Below, one piece after another: positions 1-8,209 of a stretch of 64,000 nucleotides of DNA (position 1 is its first letter; each line of letters opens with the position of its first letter). The DNA is from Microcystis aeruginosa FD4. Lineage in GTDB: Bacteria > Cyanobacteriota > Cyanobacteriia > Cyanobacteriales > Microcystaceae. A model generated the notes under the pieces. The model was not told the origin of the DNA. It ran no database searches and was given only the letters and a program-made list of their open reading frames with translations. The stretch covers positions 3,906,001 to 3,970,000 of the forward strand of contig NZ_CP046973.1 of the NCBI RefSeq assembly GCF_009792235.1. The letters are read 5' to 3'. The translations under genes and the position numbers were made by a program.

Positions 1-241
1 CCATTTTCTGAGCTTGGGCAAATAAATTAAGGGTTTCTATCTTTGTTCCTTCTCCCTGTTCAATGCGTCTCACTTGACGCTCGGATGTTCCTATAATATC
101 TGATTGTCGCAGTTGATGCTGTTTGCATAAAGATATAATCGCTTGACCAAAAATCTGATCATGTTTTAATTTAATCGCTGCAAACTTTTGTTTTGCAGCT
201 GGTTCAATTACACTCAAAAAAGCCGCTATATCAAACTCCAC
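1..241 (-). CDS. Partial HTH (XRE-like) protein, C-terminus off the window
   Basis: An open frame enters from the left edge on the minus strand. It starts at GTG 241 (or the adjacent TTG at 244, directly after an in-frame TAA). The visible 80 residues begin VEFDIAAFLSVIEP. Residues about 45-75 read QHQLRQSDIIGTSERQVRRIEQGE, a helix-turn-helix followed by the RxxRIEQG recognition and turn signature typical of XRE/Cro-type antitoxins and small regulators. The rest lies outside the window, so a second domain cannot be excluded. Family assignment rests on the HTH pattern only. A lone antitoxin-like regulator is the most likely identity (inference). Confidence 0.5.
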   Translation of the reverse strand, partial: MEFDIAAFLSVIEPAAKQKFAAIKLKHDQIFGQAIISLCKQHQLRQSDIIGTSERQVRRIEQGEGTKIETLNLFAQAQKM

Positions 242-251
242 CAATTATGCC

Positions 252-410
252 TTGTTGGGTTTTCCTTCGGTCAACCTAAACTACAAAGGGGATTATACCG
301 AGGGATTGGCTGATGTTAAAACTATTTGGTTGGGACTGCGAAGGTTACATGATATCAGCGAGAATTGGAAACTATTCCATCAAATTAGTTCCCCCATAGA
401 ACCTCCTTGA
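252..410 (+). other. Short unidentified ORF remnant
   Basis: A stop-terminated frame without a convincing start or ribosome binding site. It includes the peptide GDYTEGLADVKTIWLGLRRL. Composition looks protein-like (Trp, Leu and Arg rich), but no family was recognised. It lies between the HTH gene and a dispersed repeat near 480-515 (ACCTACTTAAG-like, also near 55370). It may be the tail of a decayed mobile-element gene or chance coding. Low confidence. Confidence 0.15.
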
Positions 411-610
411 GCCATCTTGCACACTTTTCTCTTTTTGTCAAATTTTATGTTAAGAAAGATGTGACTAATGGATAGCGGGAGTATCTGACAATTTTTAACA
501 CCTACCTACTTAAGTTGTGAAATTCATTGAGTTTTCTAGAAATCTCGGCCAGAGGCGAAAAAATCAGCGACAATGATATAAATAGAGTTATCAACACAAG
601 TAAAGCGATT

Positions 611-1258
611 ATGACTGTAGCCACGACGAACGCCCGAGATATTTTCCGCTCCGCCTACGAAAACCGTTACACTTGGGATGAAGGATTTCCCGGTTACACT
701 GCCGATATTATCCTCACTCAAGGGGAGGAAGTCTATACGGGCAAAATTCAAGTTAATGCCGATTATAGTGTGGAAGTAACCGGCATTGATGACGAGAAAG
801 TGCAAGAAAGTATCTATAATCAAATGCGCGACATCGTTACTCACCGTAAAAGAGGCAATTTTGATGCTTCCCACGGCAAAAACCAGTTTAATTTCGGCGA
901 AAATGATCCCACCGGTGCGGTAGAAATTCTTGTCACCGGCGATGCGATGGGGTCTAATTATAAAGTCCGCGGCCAAGAAATCTGTCAAGTCAGTCGAGTC
1001 ATGGGACCGATGGCTTTTACTATTAATACCGAGGAAAGTCTCGATACGGGAGAAGGTTATATTTCTATTCGCTATAATGCCATTTTCCGCAATGCTAAAA
1101 CCGATGAATTAAAGGGAAAACGTGACTTTAAGGAAACCTACGAAAAAATCGGTAATTATTATTTACCCTCCTGTCAAGTGATTAACGCAATCGACGCCGG
1201 GGGCGAAAAATCCACCACAGAATTTACTTTTATCAATCTACAGCTTTTAGAATCTTAA
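611..1258 (+). CDS. DUF3386 family protein
   Basis: A 215-residue soluble protein beginning MTVATTNARDIFRSAYENRYTW. It matches what I recall of the cyanobacterial DUF3386 family, whose members open with a similar ARDLFRAAYENRYTWD motif and are about 215 aa long. The frame is open back to a TTG at 527, adding 28 residues, but that extension follows an in-frame TGA and a dispersed repeat and does not resemble the family. I therefore choose ATG 611, although it has no strong Shine-Dalgarno. No signal peptide or membrane segment is seen. The biochemical role of the family is unknown. It stands alone ahead of nfu, 73 bp away. Confidence 0.7.
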   Translation: MTVATTNARDIFRSAYENRYTWDEGFPGYTADIILTQGEEVYTGKIQVNADYSVEVTGIDDEKVQESIYNQMRDIVTHRKRGNFDASHGKNQFNFGENDPTGAVEILVTGDAMGSNYKVRGQEICQVSRVMGPMAFTINTEESLDTGEGYISIRYNAIFRNAKTDELKGKRDFKETYEKIGNYYLPSCQVINAIDAGGEKSTTEFTFINLQLLES

Positions 1259-1331
1259 GGGTTATCCCCGCCCAAAAAGCGTTAGGATTGAAGTAACTAC
1301 ACTCTAATAAATCTCTGACCAGAGGCTGATT

Positions 1332-1568
1332 ATGTCCTTAACACTGACTCCCAATAACGTCGAACAAGTCTTAGATGAAATGCGCCCCTACCTGATGGCC
1401 GATGGTGGTAACGTGGAATTAGTCGAAATCGACGGGCCAGTCGTCAAACTGCGTCTTCAAGGCGCTTGCGGTTCCTGTCCCAGTTCCACCATGACCCTAA
1501 AAATGGGCATCGAACGTCGTCTCCGGGAAGTGATTCCCGAAATTGCCGAAGTCGAACAAGCTTTCTAA
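1332..1568 (+). CDS. nfuA: NifU-like C-terminal scaffold (Nfu/CnfU)
   Basis: A 78-residue single-domain Nfu protein. It carries the conserved CxxC (CGSCPSS) at about residues 46-49, preceded by LMADGGNVELVEIDG, and ends VIPEIAEVEQAF, the standard length and ending of cyanobacterial/plastid CnfU-type proteins. Family knowledge: a homodimer binds a labile [2Fe-2S] or [4Fe-4S] cluster through the two cysteines and hands it to apo-proteins, including photosystem I and ferredoxin. ATG 1332 is preceded by AGAGG at good spacing. Short stand-alone gene with a possible terminator 3'. High confidence. Confidence 0.93.
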   Translation: MSLTLTPNNVEQVLDEMRPYLMADGGNVELVEIDGPVVKLRLQGACGSCPSSTMTLKMGIERRLREVIPEIAEVEQAF

Positions 1569-1595
1569 ATCTTGGTTTAATTAATTCTCACCACC

Positions 1596-1628
1596 GCCCG
1601 ATTGACTAAGTTAAATTAGCGATCGGGC
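1596..1628 (+). terminator. Weak hairpin terminator after nfu
   Basis: GCCCGAT (1596-1602) pairs with ATCGGGC (1622-1628) across a 19-nt loop, followed by an AT-rich stretch with a T run near 1647. The large loop makes it a weak candidate. Confidence 0.35.
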
Positions 1629-1769
1629 ATAATATTAATTATATATTTTTTTCTGCAAGATTGATAAAATTACAGAATTAATTAAGATAAAAAGTATCTT
1701 TTTTAGCCGATTAACCAGCCAATTAAGCATTAACATATACTTGAAAATTTTTATTAAAACTCAAAAATT

Positions 1770-2858
1770 ATGACGGAAAATATCCCCACCATTGTGGTCA
1801 TGCACGGCGACCAAACTGGAGAAGAACTATTACTAGAAGCCCTGAGAGTATTGCAACCTTCGATAATTCGTCAACCGCTTAACTTTGCCGATTTTGATCT
1901 TAGTTTAGCCCAGCGTCGCCAGAGTAACAATCAAGTGGTTTATGAGGCCGCCGAAGCGACTCTCAAAACCGGATTAGCCCTGAAAGCTGCTACTATTACC
2001 CCAGAAATCAAAGGAGATGTGGGCAGTCCCAACGCTATTTTAAGAGAAGCAATGAATTCTCAGGTAATTCTCCGCATCGGTCGCCGTATCCCCGGTATTC
2101 GTCCGATTGGGGGCGTTTATTCTCCCATTGCCATTGTCCGCATGGCCGTTGACGATGCCTACGGGGCCAAAGAATGGCGAGAAACCACGGCCACCGGCGA
2201 TGAAATTGCCTATCGTACCTCGCGCATTTCTAGGGCTACCAGTCGCGCTGTGGCCGAGTTTACCTTTCAACAGGCCAAAAAAACCGGGGCGCGGGTATTT
2301 GGCGGCCCAAAATTCACCGTCAGTGCCACCTACGAAGGGATGTTTAAAGAGGAATTAGACGCAGCAGCCCAAAGACATCCGGAAGTACGTTATCAACCCC
2401 TGTTAATTGATGCAACTTTTGCCCTACTTTTACAAACCGACGGCGAAGCTTTGGTGATTCCGGCACTTAATCGCGATGGCGATTTATTATCGGATTTTGT
2501 CTTGCAACTCTATGGCAGTATTGCCGGGGCCGAAAGTTTAGTTTTGGGATTTGATGAGGAGACTTTAGCGGTTAAAACTATTATGGCAGAAGCTCCCCAC
2601 GGCACAGCCCCCGCTTTAGAGGGCAAAAATATTGCTAATCCCATGGCGATGATTTTAGCCTCGGCAGCTTTGTTAGGTTATATCGAAACTAGCGAAGCGC
2701 GCAAGGCTTCTCGGGCAATTTATGAAAGTGTCTTTGAAACTATTCACGAGGGCAAAAAAACCCCCGATTTAGGGGGCCAAATGACCATGAGTGAGTTTAC
2801 CGATGAGGTGATTCGTCGCGTGGTCAGTAAGTTAGAAGTTTGGTCTGCTTTGGGGTAA
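1770..2858 (+). CDS. Isocitrate/isopropylmalate-family dehydrogenase
   Basis: 362 residues, close to the usual length of NAD(P)-dependent beta-decarboxylating dehydrogenases. Family signs are the N-terminal VMHGDQTGEELL nucleotide/metal-loop region, the Arg-rich substrate segment (RIGRRIPGIRPIGGVYSP), and the C-terminal EAPHGTAPALEGKNIANPMAMILA block, which is the classic cofactor and metal-binding signature. The arginine-rich segment differs from both canonical Icd and LeuB, so substrate cannot be settled from sequence. An isocitrate-like or homologous 2-hydroxy acid is likely. ATG 1770 has no strong SD. Monocistronic. The paralogue status relative to icd/leuB elsewhere in the genome is not visible here. 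Confidence 0.8.
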   Translation: MTENIPTIVVMHGDQTGEELLLEALRVLQPSIIRQPLNFADFDLSLAQRRQSNNQVVYEAAEATLKTGLALKAATITPEIKGDVGSPNAILREAMNSQVILRIGRRIPGIRPIGGVYSPIAIVRMAVDDAYGAKEWRETTATGDEIAYRTSRISRATSRAVAEFTFQQAKKTGARVFGGPKFTVSATYEGMFKEELDAAAQRHPEVRYQPLLIDATFALLLQTDGEALVIPALNRDGDLLSDFVLQLYGSIAGAESLVLGFDEETLAVKTIMAEAPHGTAPALEGKNIANPMAMILASAALLGYIETSEARKASRAIYESVFETIHEGKKTPDLGGQMTMSEFTDEVIRRVVSKLEVWSALG

Positions 2859-3018
2859 ATGAACTAATGTGATTGCTCTCTTAAAGGAGTTTGAAGAAAG
2901 GGTAATCCCAAAAAATAAGAATTGTTGCAAAGGCCTTGCTTTTGTTTATTTTACGGAAAAACAAAAGCTACCGTTGAAGTGTGCAACAGAGTCCCTTTGC
3001 AGGATTAAGACAAGAACA

Positions 3019-3642
3019 ATGAAACTACAAACTTTGACAAAAACTCTGACTATTGGTCTGATTGGTGTAGGAGCTGCCTTGACCTTACAATCACCGAGCC
3101 AAGCTCAAACCAGATTCGAGTGTCTTGTACCAGTGACAGGCCCCTATGTAGGAGTTCCCACAACCTATGCCAAAGTCGGCCCTAATGAATACAAGGCTGT
3201 GATTCGTTGGGTTTCTCGTTATTTTAGTGGTTCCGGTTATACTCCCATGCAACGTTGTCAAGAAGTGACCGGAAGATTCAACAGCCTGAACACTCGACCG
3301 GGCGGAATTGATATTATTACCACTGGCTATCTCAATGGTCTGCCGGTCATCTATTCCCCTAGTGATGGGCGAGAACGGGCAAATAGCAGTAACCTATTAT
3401 TCACCCTCAAGAGAGGGGAAAACGCAACCCAGAAAATCGAACAGCTATTCGACATCCGGGAGGGAGCCAGCAGCAGTCCTTTGTTTGAAAGCTCATCGGA
3501 TTCTGCCACTGTCCATTTCAACAAATTCCTAGAAAACGCTCCCGCAGAAACAAATCCGGCTACCGGTTCGTCCTCTTCTCCAGCGTCGGGGACTTCTCCC
3601 GAACAATCGCCCCAAAAACCATCAGGCGGTTCTGTTTGGTAA
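3019..3642 (+). CDS. COP23-domain secreted protein
   Basis: A 207-residue exported protein. Residues 1-27 form a signal peptide (charged start, hydrophobic core, SQA cleavage region). The mature part (FECLVPVTGPYVG... to ...YTPMQRCQEVTGRFNSL... and GLPVIYSP) fits the COP23 (circadian oscillating polypeptide) family, with two cysteines likely to form a disulfide. The C-terminal 35 residues are a Ser/Pro/Thr-rich linker ending in Trp. ATG 3019 is preferred over a frame open to 2869 because it starts the signal peptide and follows AGGA. It heads a three-gene secreted cluster with two serine proteases. Function of COP23 proteins is not established. Confidence 0.75.
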   Translation: MKLQTLTKTLTIGLIGVGAALTLQSPSQAQTRFECLVPVTGPYVGVPTTYAKVGPNEYKAVIRWVSRYFSGSGYTPMQRCQEVTGRFNSLNTRPGGIDIITTGYLNGLPVIYSPSDGRERANSSNLLFTLKRGENATQKIEQLFDIREGASSSPLFESSSDSATVHFNKFLENAPAETNPATGSSSSPASGTSPEQSPQKPSGGSVW

Positions 3643-3732
3643 ACTTTTCTAGTTCTATAGATAAGGTAGGTTGGGTTGACGCAAGGAAACCCAACGCCCG
3701 CTGTTTGGTAAACTTTTATAGTTCATAGATAG
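3632..3732 (+). repeat. Dispersed palindromic repeat flanked by a duplicated COP23 3' end
   Basis: The stretch CTGTTTGGTAAACTTTT with its following AT-rich tail (3632-3665), which contains the COP23 stop codon, recurs at 3701-3732. Between the copies sits GTAGGTTGGGTTGAC/AAACCCAAC (3666-3700), a short palindrome of the family also found near 13665 and 32590. Confidence 0.7.
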
Positions 3733-3747
3733 GAGCATAGTGATCAA

Positions 3748-4677
3748 GTGAGTCGGGCGATAAAAAGAATTTTGGCTGGTGTGGGCAGTTTATTATTGGG
3801 ACTGTCCACACCTTTGCTTGCTGTTCAAAGCTATGCTCCTGCTCTGGAACCTAACCAGGCCAATGCCTATAGCTCTCAACAACGTTCAGAACCACAGCTG
3901 CGTCAGTTAGCCAGAGCAATTACTGTTAAGGTGTTATCAGGGCAAGGCTGGGGTTCGGGCATTTTAGTCGAAAAACAGGGTGCTTCCTACAAAGTCCTCA
4001 CTAATGACCATGTTTTAGGGCGGTATCGCTCTCAGGGTTGGCAAATACAAACCCCTGACGGCAAGATACATCGGGGGGAGTTGGTCAGAACAGTTCGCTT
4101 GAATAATTATGATTTAGGCTTAATTTCTTTTCGCAGTAGCCAAGTTTATTCTATTGCTGATTTGGCTAATGTCGATGATCTCGCTATCGGAGAGCAAGTT
4201 TTCGCCGCTGGTTTTCCCTTCGATGGCGATCGCCCGACAGAAGAGGGATTTACCTTCACCCTGGGTAAAGTGTCGCTTTTGAGTGATAAATCCTTTTCGG
4301 GAGGCTACCAAATCGGCTACACCAATAAGATTAAAAATGGTATGAGTGGCGGACCGCTGCTGAATCGGCAAGGTAAAGTTATTGGTATTAACGGGATTCA
4401 TGCTTATCCTCTCTGGGGTAAATCCTACGTTTTTGCTGATGGAACGGTGACTTCACCAGCACTGTGGGAACAAATGAGTCGATTAAGTTGGGCGATTCCT
4501 ATACAGACTTTTTTGCAATCGGGGTCATCTTCTCTATCTGCTTCCAGTCCGCAACAGCCCTCAGTTTCACCCCCATCGCTTCCCACCCATAGAGAACCCA
4601 CTTTCTCGGAAGATTTTTCTTCTCCATCCCCGTCAACCCCAAGAGAAAAGAATCCCGCTCGCACACCACTCTGGTAA
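3748..4677 (+). CDS. Secreted trypsin-like serine protease (S1/HtrA-like)
   Basis: 309 residues with an N-terminal signal/anchor (residues 8-26). The chymotrypsin-fold triad is intact: His88 in TNDHVLG, Asp122 in NNYDLGL, and Ser200 in NGMSGGPLL. There is no PDZ domain. Instead a Ser/Pro-rich tail of about 60 residues follows the protease domain and the protein ends TPLW. Start is GTG 3748 with AGGAGC upstream. Expected to act in the periplasm or outside the cell. Its position between a COP23 protein and a second protease, all Trp-terminated, suggests a joint secreted process. Substrate unknown. Confidence 0.85.
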   Translation: MSRAIKRILAGVGSLLLGLSTPLLAVQSYAPALEPNQANAYSSQQRSEPQLRQLARAITVKVLSGQGWGSGILVEKQGASYKVLTNDHVLGRYRSQGWQIQTPDGKIHRGELVRTVRLNNYDLGLISFRSSQVYSIADLANVDDLAIGEQVFAAGFPFDGDRPTEEGFTFTLGKVSLLSDKSFSGGYQIGYTNKIKNGMSGGPLLNRQGKVIGINGIHAYPLWGKSYVFADGTVTSPALWEQMSRLSWAIPIQTFLQSGSSSLSASSPQQPSVSPPSLPTHREPTFSEDFSSPSPSTPREKNPARTPLW

Positions 4678-4706
4678 ATTCCACTCAACTGTATTTTTAA
4701 ACCAGA

Positions 4707-5912
4707 ATGAGCAACAATTTCTTGAAAATTTCCGCCGCCCTAGTTAGTATAGCGGTGTTTGTGGTTTCTCCTCAGATTGCTAAGGCATCAACAACTGAGC
4801 AGCTAGAAAAAACTGCTGAAAAGATTACCGTTTTAATCCCCTCAGAAGAAGAGGGGGCGAATGGGAAAATTACTGCTAATGGCTCTGGATCAATTATTGC
4901 CAAAGAAGGAAGGGTTTATACTGTTCTTACTGCTAGTCATGTAATCTGTAAAGATGCTAGAGATGCCTGCAAGTTCTATTACGATCAACTAAAAATTATT
5001 ACCTGGGATGGCAAGCAATATCCGCTCGATTACAATAGCATCAAAAAATTACCAGGAGTAGATCTAGCTCTCGTGCAGTTTCAGAGCGACCAAAATTATC
5101 AATTAGCTACCTTGGGTAACTATCAAGTAGCTGACGAACAATTTATTTTTGCTTCTGGATGGCCAGATCCGAAATTTATCGGCAAGCGGAAACGATTGTT
5201 CAATGTGGGGAAAGTGCTACCCAAGGACATTACACCCTTGCTGAAAATATTTCCTCCGGAGTTGGGGTATGAGATAGTTTATACCAGTGTCACCTATGGG
5301 GGCATGAGTGGCGGTCCAGTGTTGGATATCAATGGACGAGTCATCGCAGTTCACGGACAAAATGAAGCCGAAAAAATCGAAAAGGTTCCCGTGCCAATTG
5401 GCTTTAGTCTCGCTATTCCCATCACTACTTTTTTGAAATTAGCACCCCAGTCTGGCATTCAAGGGCAGATAAATGTCGAAAATTCGCCCCCCAATGCCTT
5501 ATCTTTCCAAGAAATTGGGGATGAATTATACAAGGCTTTTGAAGTTCCCAATAAGAACGATACTAATCCCCTAAACTGGCTTAATCAAGGCAATAAAATG
5601 TGGCGGTTAGGACAATTAGCCCTCGCCTATGCCGCCTATGAAAAAGCCCTGCAACTCGATTCTCAACTCTATCAAGCTTGGTACGGTAAAGGTCTGGTCT
5701 TGACCTACTGGAAACGCCCCCAAGAGGCACTCGCTGCCTACGAACAAGCTCTCAAAATTAATCCTGACTCCGATACCGCCAAAAAACTGCGCGACAAGCT
5801 CCAAGAATCTTTAGGGGGAAGAAATACCCCTCCTGTAACCCCCTCACAGCCAACCACCGCGCCCACCGTCGAGCCTTCACCACAGCCCTCTAATCCGAGA
5901 AGACTATGGTGA
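4707..5912 (+). CDS. Secreted trypsin-like serine protease with TPR repeats
   Basis: 401 residues. A signal peptide covers residues 1-27 (SIAVFVVSPQIAKA). The protease triad is His78 (TASHVIC), Asp119 (GVDLALV) and Ser201 (GGMSGGPVLD). Residues about 295-365 hold tetratricopeptide repeats (WLNQGNKMWRLGQLALAYAAYEKALQL, then AWYGKGLVLTYWKRPQEALAAYEQAL), followed by a Pro/Thr-rich tail ending RRLW. The gene begins 29 bp after the upstream protease, so cotranscription is likely. TPRs may recruit substrate or the partner proteins (inference). Extra cysteines after the His motif may form a disulfide. Confidence 0.85.
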   Translation: MSNNFLKISAALVSIAVFVVSPQIAKASTTEQLEKTAEKITVLIPSEEEGANGKITANGSGSIIAKEGRVYTVLTASHVICKDARDACKFYYDQLKIITWDGKQYPLDYNSIKKLPGVDLALVQFQSDQNYQLATLGNYQVADEQFIFASGWPDPKFIGKRKRLFNVGKVLPKDITPLLKIFPPELGYEIVYTSVTYGGMSGGPVLDINGRVIAVHGQNEAEKIEKVPVPIGFSLAIPITTFLKLAPQSGIQGQINVENSPPNALSFQEIGDELYKAFEVPNKNDTNPLNWLNQGNKMWRLGQLALAYAAYEKALQLDSQLYQAWYGKGLVLTYWKRPQEALAAYEQALKINPDSDTAKKLRDKLQESLGGRNTPPVTPSQPTTAPTVEPSPQPSNPRRLW

Positions 5913-5933
5913 AGTGAGCAGGGAGAATTCTGA

Positions 5934-6197
5934 TTAGGGACTTGCGTGGGAATAATATCCCAGCTTTGAAAATCGCTCTGTAGAAGAATCAGACCAGCCA
6001 GATGGCACAGGATCAAAGCGCAAGTCCCTTAGCCGCGGTGGCCCTCGAAGGCTCTCGCCCGACTTAGGGTGATCAGCAAACCCCCTCCGCGCGGAGGGCG
6101 CAGGTTCCAGGCGCCCCGACAGTAACGGATTTTGTCCACAATGTAGGGGCGAACTGCGTTCGCCCAAAAGGTACATTATCAAAGCGCAAGTCCCTTA
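5934..6197. mobile_element. Composite MITE (family A), nested or tandem copies
   Basis: 5934-6031 is a compact element with terminal inverted repeats TTAGGGACTTGCG and CGCAAGTCCCTTA. From 6032 other repeat DNA follows, including a GC-rich palindrome and TAGGGGCGAACTGCGTTCGCCC. A second right end (CGCAAGTCCCTTA, 6185-6197) closes the composite. The same element is found singly at 26806-26904. No protein is encoded. The last right end supplies the stop codon of the next minus-strand gene. Confidence 0.7.
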
Positions 6198-6815
6198 GCT
6201 AATAGTCGGTTGGACCAATTTAGCTAAGGATGCTTGAATTGCTCGTAGTTCTGCGGGGGGATTGCGGAGAAACTCTTCGTTACTGGCTAAAATCATCGCA
6301 TTATAGGCCAGCACCGCTGCCAACAATTTAGCTGGAACTACCTTCTCATCGTTGGTCAGTCCCTCTAAGCTGGCCAATAAGTCTTGAATAACATTTAAAG
6401 GTGGTGCGCCGGGGGCTGTGTAAAGAGCGGCGGTGACAGCATTGATATTATTACCCGCCTGAGCATCTCCTGTTAAGATGCTCAGTATCGATTGCTGAAT
6501 GGCTGGGGGAATCGGGGTACCTGTAGGGGAGGTTAAATTATTATCAGCTAACTGAGTATTCACAGAAGCAGCTGCTTGATTAACAGAGATTTGAGCCGGT
6601 TCTCCCCCCTGAAATCCCAATCCCGTCACCGTGGTGGTGATGGGGATAGTTTGACCGGCAAAATCACCGGTGGAAAGAATTGGCCCGGTGACATCGGATT
6701 GGTTGCCGGTTTGCGCCATAACGGGAGAGACTAGGGCATTGGTCAGCAAAACCGCCGCCACTAAGGAAACTTGCCAATTAGTCAACCATTTCATCAACAT
6801 GGTCTTAATCCTCAT
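6195..6815 (-). CDS. Exported protein of unknown function
   Basis: 206 residues with a clear signal peptide (residues 1-34: MRIKTMLMKWLTNWQVSL, hydrophobic run, VMAQ). The mature part is Ala/Thr/Asn-rich and lacks cysteine. The second half is probably helical (LQDLLASLEGL, KLLAAVLAYNAMILASNEEFL). No family recognised. The stop codon lies inside the right end of the adjacent MITE, so the original C-terminus may have been altered by insertion. It lies 32 bp downstream of an outer-membrane-like gene in the same direction, so the two probably form an operon and may act together at the envelope. Confidence 0.6.
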   Translation of the reverse strand: MRIKTMLMKWLTNWQVSLVAAVLLTNALVSPVMAQTGNQSDVTGPILSTGDFAGQTIPITTTVTGLGFQGGEPAQISVNQAAASVNTQLADNNLTSPTGTPIPPAIQQSILSILTGDAQAGNNINAVTAALYTAPGAPPLNVIQDLLASLEGLTNDEKVVPAKLLAAVLAYNAMILASNEEFLRNPPAELRAIQASLAKLVQPTIS

Positions 6816-6847
6816 TCAAAAAGCTAAATTAACAGTGTAAAAACTGA

Positions 6848-8074
6848 CTAACGGGGGAAAAAGTAATTGTAGCCGATACTCATGACGAAGCGAGCGCCGT
6901 CCCCGGCATTGCCCGTTAAATCAGCACCGGCAAGGTTAATCGTCAAGGGGACTTTCGGGAAAGGAATCAGGGAAATACCTGCGTTTAAGTCTTGACCCGA
7001 CCATTCGACAATGGCCGAGACCGGTTCAACAATTCGTAAACCCGCACTAGCAAAGACACCCAGGGAATTTACCCCATCTTCGATGGCTCCTTCCGAGCGA
7101 AAACGACCACCACCAACACCCAAAGAGAGCGTCAATTGGCTAAAGGGTTCTTTCGTTGTTTCTGTTAACTGAAAAAATTTGCTCACCACCCCGTAGATAC
7201 TGCTACTGCCATCTGTCCCACCCCAGTTAATAGCGTTTTCAAATCCTAGGGCCACAGCAAAACCTTCTGGCAGAGAACGGTGAATTTTAAAGCTAAAACT
7301 GCCCCGTCCGGCATTATCACCAAAAAGGCTCAAAATCGCCAGAGTTACATCTAAACCGACAATTTTCTGGGGGTCTCCCAAACCGCCCCCTAGGGCTAAC
7401 CCACCATCTGCTTGATTGGTAAAACGGGTTCTCGACTGGAAACCGAAACCACCGAAAATCTGCCCAAAATTCGCTCCAAAACCGATGGGAGTAGAAATAC
7501 TGGCACTAGGGGCAACCACAAATTCCGCCAGTTTCGCAGAAAGGGTTTGTAGCGTTAATTGCGGTTCCTCAATCAGAAACTCTTGACGTAAACGCTGCAA
7601 TTCGGGGGAAACATTGGTATCAACGGGGGTAGATGCCTGTGCTTGCCATTTTTCGACTTCTGGAGCGTTATTACCCCCTGCCCGTAAAAGCTGACTCGCT
7701 TGCATTGTCCCTAGATTCGCCTTCCATTCTTCTAGGGTTGAAATTGTCCTGGTCTTTTCTGTTGCTAAAGTATCGAGGGAAGATTTCCCTAGTTTATTTT
7801 CTAAGGATGAGGGCAGATTACTATCGGCTAATCCCTCTGTTGTCGAGAAGGAATTGGTTGTCAGAACTCTTTCTGTCCTCTCTAATTCCACGGGGGAATT
7901 AATGATAATTTTTTCCGGGGATAACCGAATAGAAGCAGCGTCAATGTCTAAGGGGGAAGGAAGGGCCTTCACCCCATCGCAAAGTATGGCTGTACCCACA
8001 CAGGAGGTAATGAAAATTCCTCCAGAAAATATCTGTCTCATCTGGCTGTTTCTTTTGGCTTTTTTTAACAACAC
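6848..8074 (-). CDS. Exported protein with C-terminal beta-barrel-like domain
   Basis: 408 residues. An N-terminal hydrophobic segment (FSGGIFITSCVGTAIL) is preceded by basic residues, consistent with a signal peptide. Residues about 40-190 are polar. From residue about 195 the sequence is Gly-rich with alternating polar and hydrophobic strands (GFGANFGQIFGGFGFQSRTRF, GSFSFKIHRSL) and ends VMSIGYNYFFPR, like a small outer-membrane barrel or porin-like domain. No family name is claimed. Forms a likely two-gene unit with the exported protein downstream. Confidence 0.6.
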   Translation of the reverse strand: MLLKKAKRNSQMRQIFSGGIFITSCVGTAILCDGVKALPSPLDIDAASIRLSPEKIIINSPVELERTERVLTTNSFSTTEGLADSNLPSSLENKLGKSSLDTLATEKTRTISTLEEWKANLGTMQASQLLRAGGNNAPEVEKWQAQASTPVDTNVSPELQRLRQEFLIEEPQLTLQTLSAKLAEFVVAPSASISTPIGFGANFGQIFGGFGFQSRTRFTNQADGGLALGGGLGDPQKIVGLDVTLAILSLFGDNAGRGSFSFKIHRSLPEGFAVALGFENAINWGGTDGSSSIYGVVSKFFQLTETTKEPFSQLTLSLGVGGGRFRSEGAIEDGVNSLGVFASAGLRIVEPVSAIVEWSGQDLNAGISLIPFPKVPLTINLAGADLTGNAGDGARFVMSIGYNYFFPR

Positions 8075-8173
8075 TTCCAGCTTTCCTCACGGACGAAATT
8101 AATTTGCAAGAATTGTAACTGATTTATGCTTAGATAGCAAGTTATTAAACTTGTTCGTTATATTGCTAAAACT

Positions 8174-8198
8174 AAAAAAAGCGGGTTGAACCCCGCTT
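8174..8198 (-). terminator. Rho-independent terminator
   Basis: On the minus strand a stem AAGCGGGG...CCCGCTT (8179-8198) is followed by a T run (8174-8180). It sits 12 bp after the stop of the membrane gene at 8210-8713. Confidence 0.8.
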
Positions 8199-8209
8199 CT
8201 AATCAACAA

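Noticed and set aside
2869..3018. N-terminal extension of the COP23 gene
   Set aside because: ATG 3019 starts a clean signal peptide. The upstream part would bury it.
5738..6182. Minus-strand ORFs across the MITE composite
   Set aside because: Made of transposon and repeat DNA, with no protein-like conservation.
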